A stretch of 64,000 nucleotides of DNA, taken from contig QCXZ01000003.1 in assembly GCA_025024175.1 (NCBI GenBank), forward strand, positions 2,728,001 to 2,792,000, given 5' to 3'. This DNA is from Rhyzopertha dominica. Taxonomy: Eukaryota > Arthropoda > Insecta > Coleoptera > Bostrichidae. Made by a program: the position numbers and the translations under genes. Positions 44,289-58,700 of this stretch are shown piece after piece; position 1 is the stretch's first letter; each line of letters begins with the position of its first letter. Under the pieces are notes generated by a model, which saw only the letters and a list, made by a program, of their open reading frames with translations, was not told where the DNA came from and did no database searches.

Positions 44289-47200
44289 TCAAGTCTTCGA
44301 ATTTTTATTATCACCCATATTTTTCGACAGTTTGAGCTTTTTCGCGGCTATCGGACTTTTCGACTTTTCCGTCCCGGAATCGGTATCCGAACTCAAATTA
44401 GAATCCCTCGCTTCACTCTTGTTTGCCTTACAGTCTTCACTGACACTCTTGCTCTTCCGTCGCTGTCTCTTCTCCTTGCTGTCTTTGATGAATTCGCTAA
44501 GCTGGCGGGAACGCTGCTCCCACATCAGGTTCTGACGCTGCACAATTTCCGGGTGCTTGTTGATGAACTCCTGGTCGGGGGGCAGCGTGAGCTCCCAGCC
44601 CTTGTTATGGCGCAGCTTCGCAATTCCCGTGAAGATCTCTTTGATTTCTTCGCTGGGGATCCGGATTTCCGAGGAGACCTTGCGGCGCTCGACAAATTGC
44701 TTGTCTTTGAAGAGCAGTAACTGGAAATGAGGAATTCTAGTGATTATATTTTGATATTTCTCAAAATGAATAATAGGCAAGTTTTTTTTGTCAGACAAAT
44801 AAATGTTATATGAATAACATTTGGCAGACCATGAGGGTCTTTTAAGTTAAAGTTTGTTTAGTTTCAATAAAAACTCTTGAGTACCTAATTTTTTAATTAA
44901 GTTACAAATTGAATAAACTATAATATGATAACAAAAAGGGTTTGAGGTTTAAAAGTAAGTTAGCATCAACTTACCACATAATCACGAGCACGACACATGA
45001 GATCTGCAGGTACACCACTTGTTGCTGAAAATGTACCTGGAGGATACAAGATATCGGATTTTACGATCCAATTTCCCTGGACTAGAACCGCTACTTTTGG
45101 TAGCGTTTTCAAAAGGCTATCAACAGACAGTCCCTCTCCACCAGCTAGTAACATTAACAGTTGCTGGAAGTGGATTATTTTGGCTAAAATGAATAGGATT
45201 TATATGAAAGAGAAATAAGATCTCTAACCAGGTAAATATACTGATGTAAATGCATGAATAGCACTTACCATCCTTTAGAAGATGCTTGCATTGATCATCG
45301 ATTGGCAAAGCCCGCAGTGCATGCAGTGACATGACGTGTGATGGCAGGCAGGGCTTCGCGTCCAATTTTTCCCGATCTTCGGGAACCAATATTTTAACAT
45401 ATTCGCTATTCGACATCTGCATGGCTTCTCCTACATCCTCTGTAGTATCACAATACAGCTTTAACCTCTCAATCTAAAAAGCGACAGTTACATTATACTG
45501 AATACTATAGTATAAACATGCCTTAATACTTCGCTGGAGGTACTATTTTCAGGACACCAGTTATAATAGGACCATGGTTCTCCGTCGCTTCGTTGCTTTA
45601 AGCTTTTGAAACTTGCAGTGACGGCTTTTTTGTACTTTTCGTTTACGGGCTGTTTAAATTTTACTGTTACTGCAGTGGGTGTAGAACTGGGACCAGCTGC
45701 GTCTTCATCCCCTGAGTAAGCATCTTCACTAGTGTCTTTCTTTCGTTTCACGGTTTTATCGAGGTAGGAAAAGTCTGGTCGTAATTGTAATATCCCTGTT
45801 ATGGTAAAATATTTTTCTTGTAAGAGTTACCAAAAAGATGATTTTTTTTTAAATACAGTCATTTTCTTCAAACATGGTCACTACCCTCACAAACATTTGA
45901 AATATATTTGGTTGCTTTTAGAAAGAAGTTATACTGCACGTAAAAATTTCGCACCCCTAAAAATTGACTATAATTTTAAAATAGATTTTCTCTGGAAAGG
46001 CTAATCCAATTTTGATAATTTTTGGTTTTAATTGTAGCTTCATTTCTTAGCAATGATGCTGTTTTCAAAATTTTCATTCAAATTTCACCATAGTTAAGCA
46101 ATGATCTTTTAAATCTTGATAAATTAAATATTGCCACAACAAACCAACTTTTACGAAATCATAGGGGGGGGGTCATACAAAAATCTTGTCACATTCAACA
46201 ATTATAAAAAAATATGAAAAAATTTTTTGTAGTCAGATTAAGAAAATACCTCACAATAACTGTAAGATTATGGTTCAGGATGGTCAGGATATCCAGCTGA
46301 ATCATTTGTATAAAAATCTGATGCCCTCGAGCATTACAAGATGATTTTTTTTCTCATTCTTTAAAATCCACGATGGGTTTGCGTCACATTTGGACAGTCA
46401 GTTTTTGGATAGGGTGCTTCATTCAGGTTTACTTAACTTTCCCTCTGAATATCTGACATGGTCAAGCATTTGTTTTAACAATTCCATAACAACATGGTCA
46501 CTATGCAGACCGCCAGATTAACATACTTTTTTGTATCATCTAATCTAATAGGTATTTGAGAATGACAAAATTTTGCTATGTGGAGTCCCCTACTACTATC
46601 AATGCACGCATTCCAACATTGGTATGATTTTTCAAGAAACTTTCACATTGAGAAGTTCAAATTTTAACAGGCGGGAGGGTTCATAAAAAATCAGAAGCCG
46701 TCCTCATAAATCTTGACGTCTGGTAGCCATTCTGTCATTTTAAAGTTACTTTTCATATTTTTAGTGAAAATTCATGTTATTTTTCCCGTTATTTAAATAC
46801 AATCAAACATTATGTTATGTTGTGCAACATTACTTTTGTTGTGACACAGTACCTAAACCATTATTATTAGTATAAAACATTATCCTTAACAACACAAGCA
46901 ATTGTACTAATTTGTATTAGGTATTAAGCAAGATATAATAACATTTATTTTTAAAGAAAATGATATGCAAAGCTTTTATTTAACATTGATAACTTGACCT
47001 CTAATACAGATACTTATAACACTAATCAATTGCCCCCACATAATTAATTGTGAAATTTCCTGCAGTAGTTTTATGACAAACTTAATATAATATTTTAATT
47101 ATGGACCAATAAAATTATGCTCACATACCCTTTAAAGGAGTAAGGTGTAGTTCTTTCCCATTAAACACGCCAACAGCGTATTTCTCAGGGTTTTTAACAG

Positions 47201-47607
47201 CTTTCGATGAAACATACGTCACTTTATCAACAACCCCATTTTCAAACATCACTTCCTGATTCTTCTTCCTTTGGTCCAGGCTTCCGTCAACATTTTTTGC
47301 AATCATTTCTGCCTTAACACCATCAACACTGCTAGATTCCATGTGGATATCCATTTCCAATTTAACTTCTTGATTTTGTGGTTTAACAAGACATTTACGG
47401 ATGCTCATATCGGAACTGCTGTTTTTTGGGCGTAAGGGGTATTGAAAGATGTACAGCTGATCTTGCAGCTTCTTTGAGTGGTATACTGGTATCTGAAAAG
47501 GTAAGATGAGCACGTTTTTTTCCAAAAGCATATTGCACGTTGTAAATTACCTCGTTTACCACAGGATCGTCCTCGCTGTCACTAAAATCGACGTCGCCTT
47601 CTTCCAT
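44289..47607 (-). CDS. Polr3e: DNA-directed RNA polymerase III subunit RPC5
   Basis: Pol III subunit that pairs with RPC4 in initiation and termination at tRNA and 5S genes. Six exons in transcript order: 47551-47607, 47129-47492, 45518-45795, 45269-45473, 44975-45183, 44289-44720; phases give 514 residues. The N-terminus is acidic (MEEGDVDFSDSEDDPVVNE). It is followed by the RPC5 core IPVYHSKKLQDQLYIFQYPL, KYAVGVFNGKELHLTPLKG and ILQLRPDFSYLDK. The later part has VAVLVQGNWIVKSDILYP and the winged-helix-like LRHNKGWELTLP..FINKHPEIV. A lysine/serine-rich low-complexity tail ends the protein. It is shorter than the roughly 700-residue vertebrate protein and lacks the extra C-terminal winged helices. 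The exon 3 donor (CAT|GTTTAT) is weak. Confidence 0.92.
45796..47128 (-). other. Long intron of Polr3e
   Basis: AT-rich, 1.3 kb, with no coding signal. Confidence 0.6.
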
Positions 47608-49786
47608 TGTCACCGGGAAGTGTATAAAAAAATTAATACGAGGTAATTAATTATTAATTAAATGCTACTAAGAGGAGTTTTTTAAACTCGCAACAGCTCA
47701 TGTGTCAAACGTGCTAACCAAAAACAAGCCCATCTGCCAACAACTTTAGATTGTGTCGCCATCTTTGGGTCCTGCAACGAATTAGGTTTATGTGGTGCTG
47801 CCGGATTGTGTATTAATTCTGTCAATATCTCTATATTTATAAAATTGATTTACTGATAATCTCGTGGCGATATTTAGTAGTATCCCAGACCATTAATATA
47901 TTATATGATCTGTGAGTAGTTTATATAAATAGAAAACTGTTTTGAATAGGTTTGCTGCAGTAGGTATTGTATTATAACTCTTATGAAATAATAGTAAACC
48001 ATTTCTGCAACTGACAACACACAAAATAGTATAATCCAAAATTCATAGAGGGCATTCTATGGGTCACATATGTAAAGTCCCTAGTTGTTTACTCATTTTC
48101 TTTGGTTTGCAGTTATGCAAAAGAAGAAACAATGGAATGGTTTTGTTTTGTAGCTCAATTCACTAAATATTTTTTAATAATATATAGGTATATTAGATTT
48201 TATTCCTGTTGGAATAAGTCTTTGCTTGAGTATTTAGTATTTGGAATACATTTGTTTTGTTCTTGTATCTATTCAAAAATTACTGTTGCATTGCTACTAT
48301 AAAACTTATCCACAATTTCCATGAAGATCATTATTAAAATGTCTATTACAGATTATAATTTACTAAATATACTGAGGGATGTATTTGGCAAAGAATGCCC
48401 TATTACTAAGCAGTGTTTTTTTTAAATAAGCTGATATTTGCTAAAATTATATCAGTAAACATTGTGACATATAAAAGTAAAGCAGATTGTTGCCAGTTTT
48501 TCAGAGTTGGGAGCTAGTGCAGGGATGTAAAAGCTATTTGCAGTTTCTAACTAATTTTTATTTTATACCTTAAAACTACATTCAGTACACATGAAAAAGT
48601 ATTTGAATAGTCATACAAAAAAATGTTAAAATAAAAACAAGGAGTAATACTGATTTACGCTTTTTCTTATTGGTTCACTATGCTGCACTTTTTTATGTGC
48701 AGATGTTTATAGTGGCGGTTGATTAAAATGAAAATTCTGAATTCCGGAACATATTATTCAAGTCGGTGTGACGTCAATACCACTCAACAGAAGAGAAGAT
48801 GCACCAAGAATTTACATGAACTGCAGGACTTGAAAAAGCATGTATTTTTCCCAGAAACTAACACATTTTTAAAAGCTAAAATAGGTATACTAAAAATACT
48901 TAAGTATTGTTGAAGATGTTGGAATTTTTCACATGCGAAAGAGTTAGTAAAATACTTAATTCAAATTCTGATATTGTGTATTGACTTTTATAGTCTGATT
49001 TTTTTAGGCAGAGGTTGTCATTTCATTAGTTAGTGTACCCTGGGAGTGAATATTTATAATATATCTATAATTATCTAATTGTGCGTTTGAAAGTTATAGC
49101 AATATTTTGTATTATAACCAGTACACTATGAAGTATGTTCTTGGGAATGGCCAATTACAAAATTTGCATTATTTACACGAAGTCATCTCTTTAGAGAAGT
49201 GCACCTGCAATTCAAATTTCTGAATTATCAGGGAGACCCAACATGCTAAAAACTCTCGTTAATCAAAATATCTCAGTCACACCGATCAAAAAAATAAGGT
49301 TATTATTAATTAAAAATTATTTGCAATATAATAAAGCATAAACAATTGTAATAATGTGAACAAGAAATTATTTTTGCCGTAAGTAATGAATCTAGAGATT
49401 TATTTATTATTAATTATTATTATTAATTTTGGCAACATTGCAAATATTTAGAAACTGACAAATTGACAACCATATTTTGACGTCTAACGTCTAACCTGAA
49501 TCAGAAATGTCACCTGAATTACGTAGTTGACGAATTGACGTACAACTTAATTTACAAAGTTGTGCCAGGTGATGTGTCTAGGTTTTATCTAATCAGTTAA
49601 AGCCCCGTTCGTTCTGGAGCACCTTAGAAATACCTAAGAAAATGGTAATAACCGTAGCAAACCACGCAAAAAGTGCACAATGCGTAACTTTCACTTTGAA
49701 CGCGATATAGGTACTTTCACGAATAGTGCGGTCTGTATTGTCCTAAGTTCGTTTTTCGATTTTGGTTTTCAGGTGTGTAAGTGATA
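47608..49786. other. Divergent intergenic region, Polr3e to the CLC gene
   Basis: No gene seen. An acceptor-like GGTTTTCAG ends near 49772, just before the CLC start codon, so a CLC 5' UTR intron may end there. The Polr3e promoter should lie within the first few hundred bases. Confidence 0.5.
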
Positions 49787-52700
49787 ATGGAAAAGTTCCC
49801 GTTGAAAAGAGGAAGTTTGTCTATAGCTACACAATCGCCTACGTCTTACCAAGCGGTTAACAAGAAGGTAAATTTGATTTCATTATCCTGGTGATGAGCT
49901 GGTGATGCTTGTGTCCTACGCCCCCCTGAAATATAGTAGATTTATTAGTCATACTAGAACTACTATTAACCTAGTAAACTTGAAAACAATGTATTGATGT
50001 CAGCAACACAAAAATTTTGCAGTCGCAGCACACATTTGTAGTACTAGTAATGCAATATGTTTATTGCACTGTAAGGTAAATATTGAATTACGATTGTGGC
50101 TAAGCTTAATGTGTCGTTGTTTACATCTTACTCTAATAACGCAAAAAGTAGGTATGCCCTCAAATAACTTTGTTTTCTTGCGGTTATTTTTTAAGAACGG
50201 TATACAAATATAAAATAAGTCAGTATTTTTAATTTCCATCTTCATTTAAATTTATTTAAACCATTAGATTTCCATTTTAGAACTTGTCTTGGCAATTTCA
50301 TTTATAGTTGTTATATAAGTTAACGGCATTGGACCTACTTTTTTCTTGCTATGATTGCTTTGTTACGCAGTCAGATAGATTTGTTAAGTATTATCTAATA
50401 TTCTTGCCTTTCATAGTTTAGTTTCTACAATATTCGAACCTATTATATTTCATATTGATAAAATCTATTGTTTGCAAAGGAAAACTTAATTGCTCTTCTA
50501 TTTTAACTTTCAGTTAATGTAGGTAATAACATTGGTAGTATAAGAGATTTAAAACATATATTTTTTGTTAGCTGCACTTTTCCTGAAGGGTTAGAGTGCC
50601 TATATGTGTTTTTATAAAAATCGTGTGTAAACATTGGCGTGTTTGAATCTGGCTTATAGATATTAACCATTGTATTGCCATGTAACATGTAGAACAAGGA
50701 AATCTGATAAGTCTCAGTAAGCCATACTCGGGAAGTAGAGGGTGGGGACCCCTTTTTAACCCAATGTATTTGTAATGCTTCTTAATTTCCAACTTTTTTA
50801 AATTAAAATCTTATCGAAAACATTTTCTATTACAAACTTAGATCAGATCTTCTTATTGATTGTCTGAATGAAAATTTAATGAAATTATTAAAAATGCAGT
50901 CATTTTAAAAGAAATGCATTATATTCCTTTTTTGTTTCTGTTCGTTCTAAACCTCTGTAACAAATAGGTACACGGGATAACATGTTTTTTTATGCTTGAT
51001 TCCATTCTGATTTAGGTCCATTTAGTATATTCTGGAATATTACAATAATCGAATCAATAATATATCATGTCTGAATAAGGTTTGTTAATATTTATTTAGT
51101 GCTGAAATTAAAACATAGTTGGAACTTCTTTGATTGTTATTTTTTTTTTGGAAAGTGTGGATAAGATTAGCAAAAATCTACTGATAAAACTACATTTCCC
51201 TTTCCTTATCTCTAGGCAATAAGTTATCCATTGAATGAAACTTATATAGCTGACAGTAAGAGGTGTAAAAAGCTGCACTAAAGTTGTAGCATAGTTTCTT
51301 AATAACCACAGTATACATATACCTACCATAGTTATCTAGAAAACTACTGTTTTTATTTTTTCTTTGTATGTACGAGATGTTTTATGAGCATTTCACACTT
51401 TTTTTTTACAAAAAAACAAGCCAAAAATCAGTATATTATTATAAGACCTAAATTATACAAATATAATTTACTGCATCCTGAACTAGAGAATGTAATCAAG
51501 AAATAGTATTAGTTTATTTTATAGTTAAGTATATAATTCTAATCCATTAAGTGTTCACCATTGGTAACCTTGATATTATGAAGGATTCAGTGTTGTTCAA
51601 ATTAGCAATCTTTGAGGCAGTCTTTTAATATTTTTAATGCTTATTATTATGGAATAATTAAAAAAAAATTGAGAATTACTTTTTAGTTTTGACGTCAAAT
51701 ATGCATTTTAATTGAAACCTCTGTATGTCATGCTGTTTTGTGGTAAAGCTTCAAATTCAAAACAAAAATTTTTATGAATTTTTTTTAGAGAAAAAAATAA
51801 CAGCGATATTACAACTTCTATACATCAGCTTTGCCCTCCATATTAAAATTTTAAGATGGATACGAAAACAACGATGTTGATGATCTAACGGCATTAATAT
51901 GTGTTGAATTCCATAACAGTTTCATTTATCTAGAAGGCTTGAGAAAAACAATGATAATTTTAGTGTTAATTAATTTAAAAAAATGGTTTTTGCCCATACA
52001 CATAGGTAAGCTTGATACATATTTTGTAATCCTATTTAGTGTGCAGAAAATTCCAGCAAGACAGTACTCTTGCCCATTACTACAGAGGTACTTATCGACT
52101 TCAAGGACTGTTTTTTAATCATCAGTGGATGGGAACAAATGGCCCTTGTCTATGACCTCCCAGGTCACCAGACATAACCCCACTTGATTTCTTTTCGCGG
52201 AGTAATTTAAAGAACCAAATTTATAAGGAAAGTTACCATACTGTTGACGCATTTAATCTCGAAACAAAAAAACTAGTAATCTTGTTTTGTTTTATTACGT
52301 TTTCTTGTGTAATATAAAGTTTGAAAATTAATATTAATTGAATCAGTTTGCATTAATAATCATAATACGCATAAGCATTAAATTTATTCAAACAGAAAAT
52401 ATATTTCCGCGTACATCAGTAGTCTTCCAATTTTAAAGGAAAAAAAGTTTTGCAGTCCTTATAGAGTGAAGTATTTTTCTTAGCTGAGGATCTATTTTTT
52501 GATTAGGTACAATTCTTAAATCTACTCACACAATATACCAGGTGTTTCACTTTGGTATTCACTCCCTTGAAACTTATTAATTTTTATGAAAATTTGTAAA
52601 CCATATAAATGGTAGGCCAAGTTAACGTACCTGTATTTCTTTCATAACATAATAAGCGTTGAAAATGTGAAACAACTTCGTTATTTTAAACTAGCATTTT

Positions 52701-55700
52701 CGTATTCCTCATTGAATACTAAGATCATTTTGTTTAACGTACCATACTCCTAAGAGTACAGTTTTTGAGAAAATAAAAATTAAAGCAAAAAATGGTCTGC
52801 AGCGCTTTCCGCAATTTTAAATATCACCAAAACTAAGACAAATGGCTTATTATTTACGCTTACTTGTAAATAGAAATAAATGGCGGGTAAATTATTTAAA
52901 CCAAAAAGTTTCGAAATAAAAATAGACAATGTAAGATCATGAGCATGCCTATGGAGAGGGGGTTACTTTGGGGTCCTTTGGCAATACAGTAGATTCCATT
53001 GGGTTTTCCAACAATAAACTAGGCCTTCAGATACGAGGCATGTTTTTTAAGTAAGTACCGTTTTGCGATTCCGCCGCCGCAGCGCTACGGTCGGCGTTCC
53101 GCGCATGCGCGCTGGTTACCTACATCTCTTGTCTACGCACTGACGCCATTACGGTTTGATTCTTCATTGTATGCGTTGTTTACTGAGTGTTTAAGATGCC
53201 TCCGACAATCGTGAGTCCCGCCGATTGTGAAGTACGGGCTGTTATACGATTTCTTAGTGCCAAAGGCGTAAAACCGATCGATATTCATCGTGAGATCTGT
53301 GAAGTTTACGGACAAAACATTATGAGTGATGGAATGGTAAGGAAATGGGTGAGAGCATTTAAAGATGGCCGCACAAATGTGCATGATGAAGAACGGAGTG
53401 GGCGTCCTTCGGTCGTTAATGAAGATTTGGTGCAGAAAGTGAACGAAAAGGTGAGAGAAAACAGACGCTTTATAATTTCATCATTGTGCGACTGCTTTCC
53501 TCAATATTCTCGTATTGTTTTGTATCGCATTGTGACCGAGAACTTGAACTACCGGAAATTGTGTTCACGTTGGGTTCCGAAAATGTTGACGGATTTGCAC
53601 AAAACCCAACGTTTAGGCAGTGCATTGACTTTCCTTGAGCGGTACCATAATGAAGGTGAAGATTTTTTAGACCAAATTGTTACTGGTCACGAAACATGGG
53701 TGGCCTACGTCACACCAGAATCGAAACAACAATCCATGGAATGGCGACATTCATCATCACCCAAAAAAGTGAAGTTTAAGCAAACAATTTCTGCCCGGAA
53801 AATCATATGCACAGTTTTTTGGGACAGAAAAGGAGTATTGCTAGTGGAGTTTCTGCCTCGTAATGAGACAATCAATGCAGCGTCTTATTGTAAGACATTG
53901 AACAATCTGCGTCATGCAATCCAGAACAAAAGACGTGGCAAGTTGAGTAAGGGTATCGTTTTGCTGCATGACAATGCCCGTCCACATGTGGCTAATCAGA
54001 CCAAAGATCTCATCAAATCTTTTAAATGGGAAACTCTAGATCATCCTCCATACAGCCTCGATCTGGCGCCCAGCGACTACCATTTGTTCATGCACTTGAA
54101 GAAACACCTGGGTGGTCAGCGTCTTCAAGACGATAACGAAGTCGAAACATTTGTGATACAGTGGTTAACAAGTCAGGCGGCAGAATTTTATGAGGAGGGT
54201 ATTCAAAAACTGGTGCCACGTTATGACAAGTGCCTCAATATTCACGGAAATTATGTAGAAAAGTAGATTAAGGTACAGGCTTTCATGTAAGATAAAATTA
54301 TTGCGATATCTTTGCAGGTCTTTTTTTTAATTCCAAAACGGTACTTACTTAAAAAACATGCCTCGTATATAAATGGCTCTGGGAGTGATGAAATTTTGCT
54401 AATAATCTTATAATTTAAAAAATTGGTTAATCTTCAAAACTGAAACTTGGTCTCAAGTTGATGTAAAAAGTAATTTAGACGGTCGTTGCCCAGAAACTAG
54501 TCATTCCTAGGTCAATGGCGACAAATTCTGAACTTGGATTTAACATTAAATTTGCATCGTAAACTTAAAAGAGCAAAAATACTGATTTGAAGCCTGGACC
54601 GATGTCTAATTTGATTGGACTCTATCTTCGGCCACGAGTTCACGAAAACCTTTTTCATATTCAGCTGGCCCATTCATAAAACTCTTTAATCCCTTACCTG
54701 CCTGCCACTCGGGTGTAATATCGATTTTCCCGTGTCATGCGCCGTTTTTCCGCCCACTGGGTCATAGTGTAACTGGGACCCTAGCAGTCTCTGGCGTTTC
54801 GTTCAGATCTCTGTGTTTTTTTCCAGCACCAGACGAACGGCGAGGGCAGGGCGGCTTTCGTTGCCTCCGATGAAGACATGATCGACATCACGACTTCAGG
54901 TGGCGGAGAGAGGACGACGAGGCTGCAGGAGGACGAAGATGGCACCTCGCACTGTAAGTACGGAACCTCGTTTGAATGAGTACATGGTGTTTTGATAGGA
55001 GTTGATTTTGGATATTTTTCTGGAGGAATCATTGAATAACCTTTCCGCAATAAACAAAAAGTACAGGAATCAGGGATAATCCCCTGATTGATAATCATTT
55101 TTCTCAAAAAAAAAACACGCAATGCGGTAAAACAAGTAAATATATTATTAGAGAGTATCGATACCTATATAGTCTGGCCTGGAGAATTTCATCAGATAAA
55201 TAGGATATGGTTACTATGACTAGGACGATGTTTTATAATTAATTTGTTGAAGTTAAACAATAATGTAATTTATCGCCTTTGTGCCAACAATTTAAATCTG
55301 GAACATGACGAATCATCTCACAGTTTTAGATTAATAATTAATGAAATTTCATTAATTACATTTCTGTTCCTTTTTTCTTTCTTTCTGAGTCCCACAGGGC
55401 TAGAATCTGTTTCTTATGTGTATAAATGATCTTCCTGACGCACTTAAAAGCCTGAACCGTATGTTTGCGGATAATCTTAAACTATTCAATACTATAACTT
55501 CTCCAAACTAAGGTTTTTAATTCCAAAATGATCAACAGTTATTAAAACATTGCAACATTTTGACGAAACCGGCGGTGTTAAAAATCGTCAAAAACCAGGA
55601 CGTCAAAAGGTTGCTACGAGTGAGACAAGTAGCTTGAATGTCCTTTTAGATGTGCAAGAGAACCCCAAGTGTTCCGTACAACAGCGTGCTCTCACTCACC

Positions 55701-58700
55701 ATATTATCAGAAGATCTGTTCAGAAAATTCACTTATTACAAGAACTGAGCGAAGATGATTTCGATCGTAGGATACAATTTTGCGAAACAAATCCACATTG
55801 GATGGAACAAGTCCACACACAACACCCTCATAAAGTGAACGTCTGGTGTGGTATTTTCTGTGAGCACATTATTGGGCTTTTTTTCGTCGATGGAAATTTG
55901 AATGCGGTCAAGTATTTACAGCTCTTGCGCGAACACATTAAACCAGAACTTATTCGCCTGTTCCCTAATCGTGAAAATGCTGCTCGTCCTTCCGAACAGA
56001 TATAGTTCGACCAAGATGGTGCACCGCCCCATTTTGCAGTCAACGTTCGTGGATATTTGAATGCGACATTTCCAGACAAATGGATTGGTAGGCGCGGAGC
56101 GATAGAATGCCCAGCACGTTCCCCTGATCTGACGCCGCTTGATTTTTTCCTGTGGGGGTATCTGAAAAATCGTATTTATGCTAATCGGCCACTTAATACA
56201 GAAGATTTAAAAGGACGAATCTGGCCAGAACTCAAGGCTGCATTACTGCCAGGGAGTAAATGGGGAACATTTTGAGCATCTTCTGTAATGTAAATCTGAA
56301 AAAATACTGCATTTTTCACGGAATCATGTTTTTCTGTTTTACTTTTTGGGTACCCGATTCGCAATAAATTGATCAAACTAGACGAAACTAACCAAGTAAA
56401 AATTGCAATACCTGGCTTTTTTTGTTCATTTTAACGATAAAGAAAATTGTTTTCATTATTTTCGTTCTTTGTCAGGATCAGTTATTGTATTTACACTTTT
56501 CTCAACTCACAAGCATTAAAATGAACGAGTGTGATACATTTTTGAAATCAAGAAAAAATATCTTCTTCAATGATGTGCCTTTCGACCCCGTTTCCCATTT
56601 AAAATATGCGATTTGCGCCCATATTTCGGAAACGAGACCCATAGGCTCATGCACAATTTCAGAAAAATCGGTCGAACAGAACCTGAAATATCCTACTGGT
56701 TTCATACTTTGTAGCAGCCCCGTATATTATTATATTATCCTTCTTTTTTGTGTGTGCTAAGTGAATGAGAAAGAACATGATTAGGGCGTGTTTAGCGTGG
56801 TTTATAATATTTTAAACACGGTTATATATTTTCCCCACAACTATTAATTGCTGAAAAAGCAAACATTATTTCGCAAATTTTGTGAATATTTAAATATGGC
56901 ATATCGACAAGCTTATATCCCATGAAAGGAAATTTAACTAGCATCTAAACCCGTAGAAATAATTATAGTGATCTATTGAAAAATTTCTTTTGATTAAAGA
57001 ATATAGAAAGTGACAAAATATCACTTTCTATTCTAGTATCAGCATCTACTATATTTTTATCATTGTAGATATTCTCAATTTGCTTAAGCATTGCAAATGT
57101 ATTTTTCCCAAATGGCAGATAATGTCAAAAGATCTCAAGAGAGACAGTCAAATACATAAATATGAAGACCAAGAAGTTATTAACATTTAGGGCATTTTTA
57201 TATTCTTAAGAAACATTATCTTGATAACATATATAAGAGACAGTTGTCGTACCATCTTTAGAAATGAACAACGCCTAGTAGACAATAGTCAAAACTCACC
57301 GGTATTTCAAAAATCATAGTTTTTTAACAGTCTCTACCTTACCTGATATTTTAATGAAAAAAGAAAACAGCATCCATCTAATGTGACCACCACCAAGCAC
57401 AATAACGTGAATATGTCGAAGTTTATACGAACAATGAAGATAAAAACAGAATGCGCTCGCATACTGATGACCTTTGATTTGGTCGTCAAGCAAACAAGAC
57501 CTTTCCTCTCGTTTGCGTTTGGCTTAGTCCGAAATCAGAACTGCTGGTTTGAGTACCGCCCATAATTCAAAATTATTTTTTTAATTTTTTACGCGATGGA
57601 GAATGAAAATTGCGGTTTTTATTCGGGTTTTTGCAAATGCGTTTTGCAAAAGTTCGCTGGTGTGCAAGGCGAATGCACCAAGTATGAGATGGTGGATGCC
57701 AACGCTTTTGACGGTAATCCAGGTGTATTTTTGACCAACACACTGGCGGTTTATCGCAGTTTTTATCTATACGAGGTCCCGTTGGAAAAGTTGAACGAAT
57801 TACCGCATGTGACTGATAATTTTTTGTGAATCACGCTATTTATAGCACTTGTCTGCTTTGAGCATGCCAGCTACGCGTTTAGATATTTCTTTTTGCGAAA
57901 TGGCCAAAGATATCGAAACATTTTTGGAAAGTTGTCGCATAGATATATAGATATAAATAAAAAAATTATAAATTAGAAAATGGAACGTAATTTAAGGCCA
58001 ACTGTAACTATCGTAGTATCGAATCTGTTGGCGTTCGTACTTATTACGTATCAGTATTGTTATTGGTATTAATTTGTTAATAATATTTTGATAGTGTTGT
58101 AACTGTATTTAGCGGCAATATTTGGGGGAGTGTGAAATAGGAAAACCACAGTATAGGGATCTTGGAAACCGTAAGGCATACAAAGTCGGTTAGATGTTAA
58201 ATGACACCAAATGCGAAGATTGTCAAGGCCAACTACTGGGTGAAATAAAATTATGATAAAATCGATTTATCGCGCTCATTTATACAAAGGAGTTAACCGG
58301 CATTTTACATTATTGAAGTTTTACATACGAGGCATGTTTTTTAAGTAAGTACCGTTTTGCGATTCCGCCGCCGCAGCGCTACGGTCGGCGTTCCGCGCAT
58401 GCGCGCTGGTTACCTACATCTCTTGTCTACGCACTGACGCCATTACAGTTTGATTCTTCATTGTATACGTTGTTTACTGAGTGTTTAAGATGCCTCCGAC
58501 AATCGTGAGTCCCGCCGATTGTGAAGTACGGGCTGTTATACGATTTCTTAGTGCTAAAGGCGTAAAACCGATCGATATTCATCGTGAGATCTGTGAAGTA
58601 TACGGACAAAACATTATGAGTGATGGAACGGTAAGGAAATGGGTGAGAGCATTTAAAGATGGCCGCACAAATGTGCATGATGAAGAACGGAGTGGGCGTC

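Noticed and set aside
49000..51400. Small frames on both strands in CLC intron 1 and its upstream region
   Set aside because: They are short, AT-driven and lack any conserved segment.
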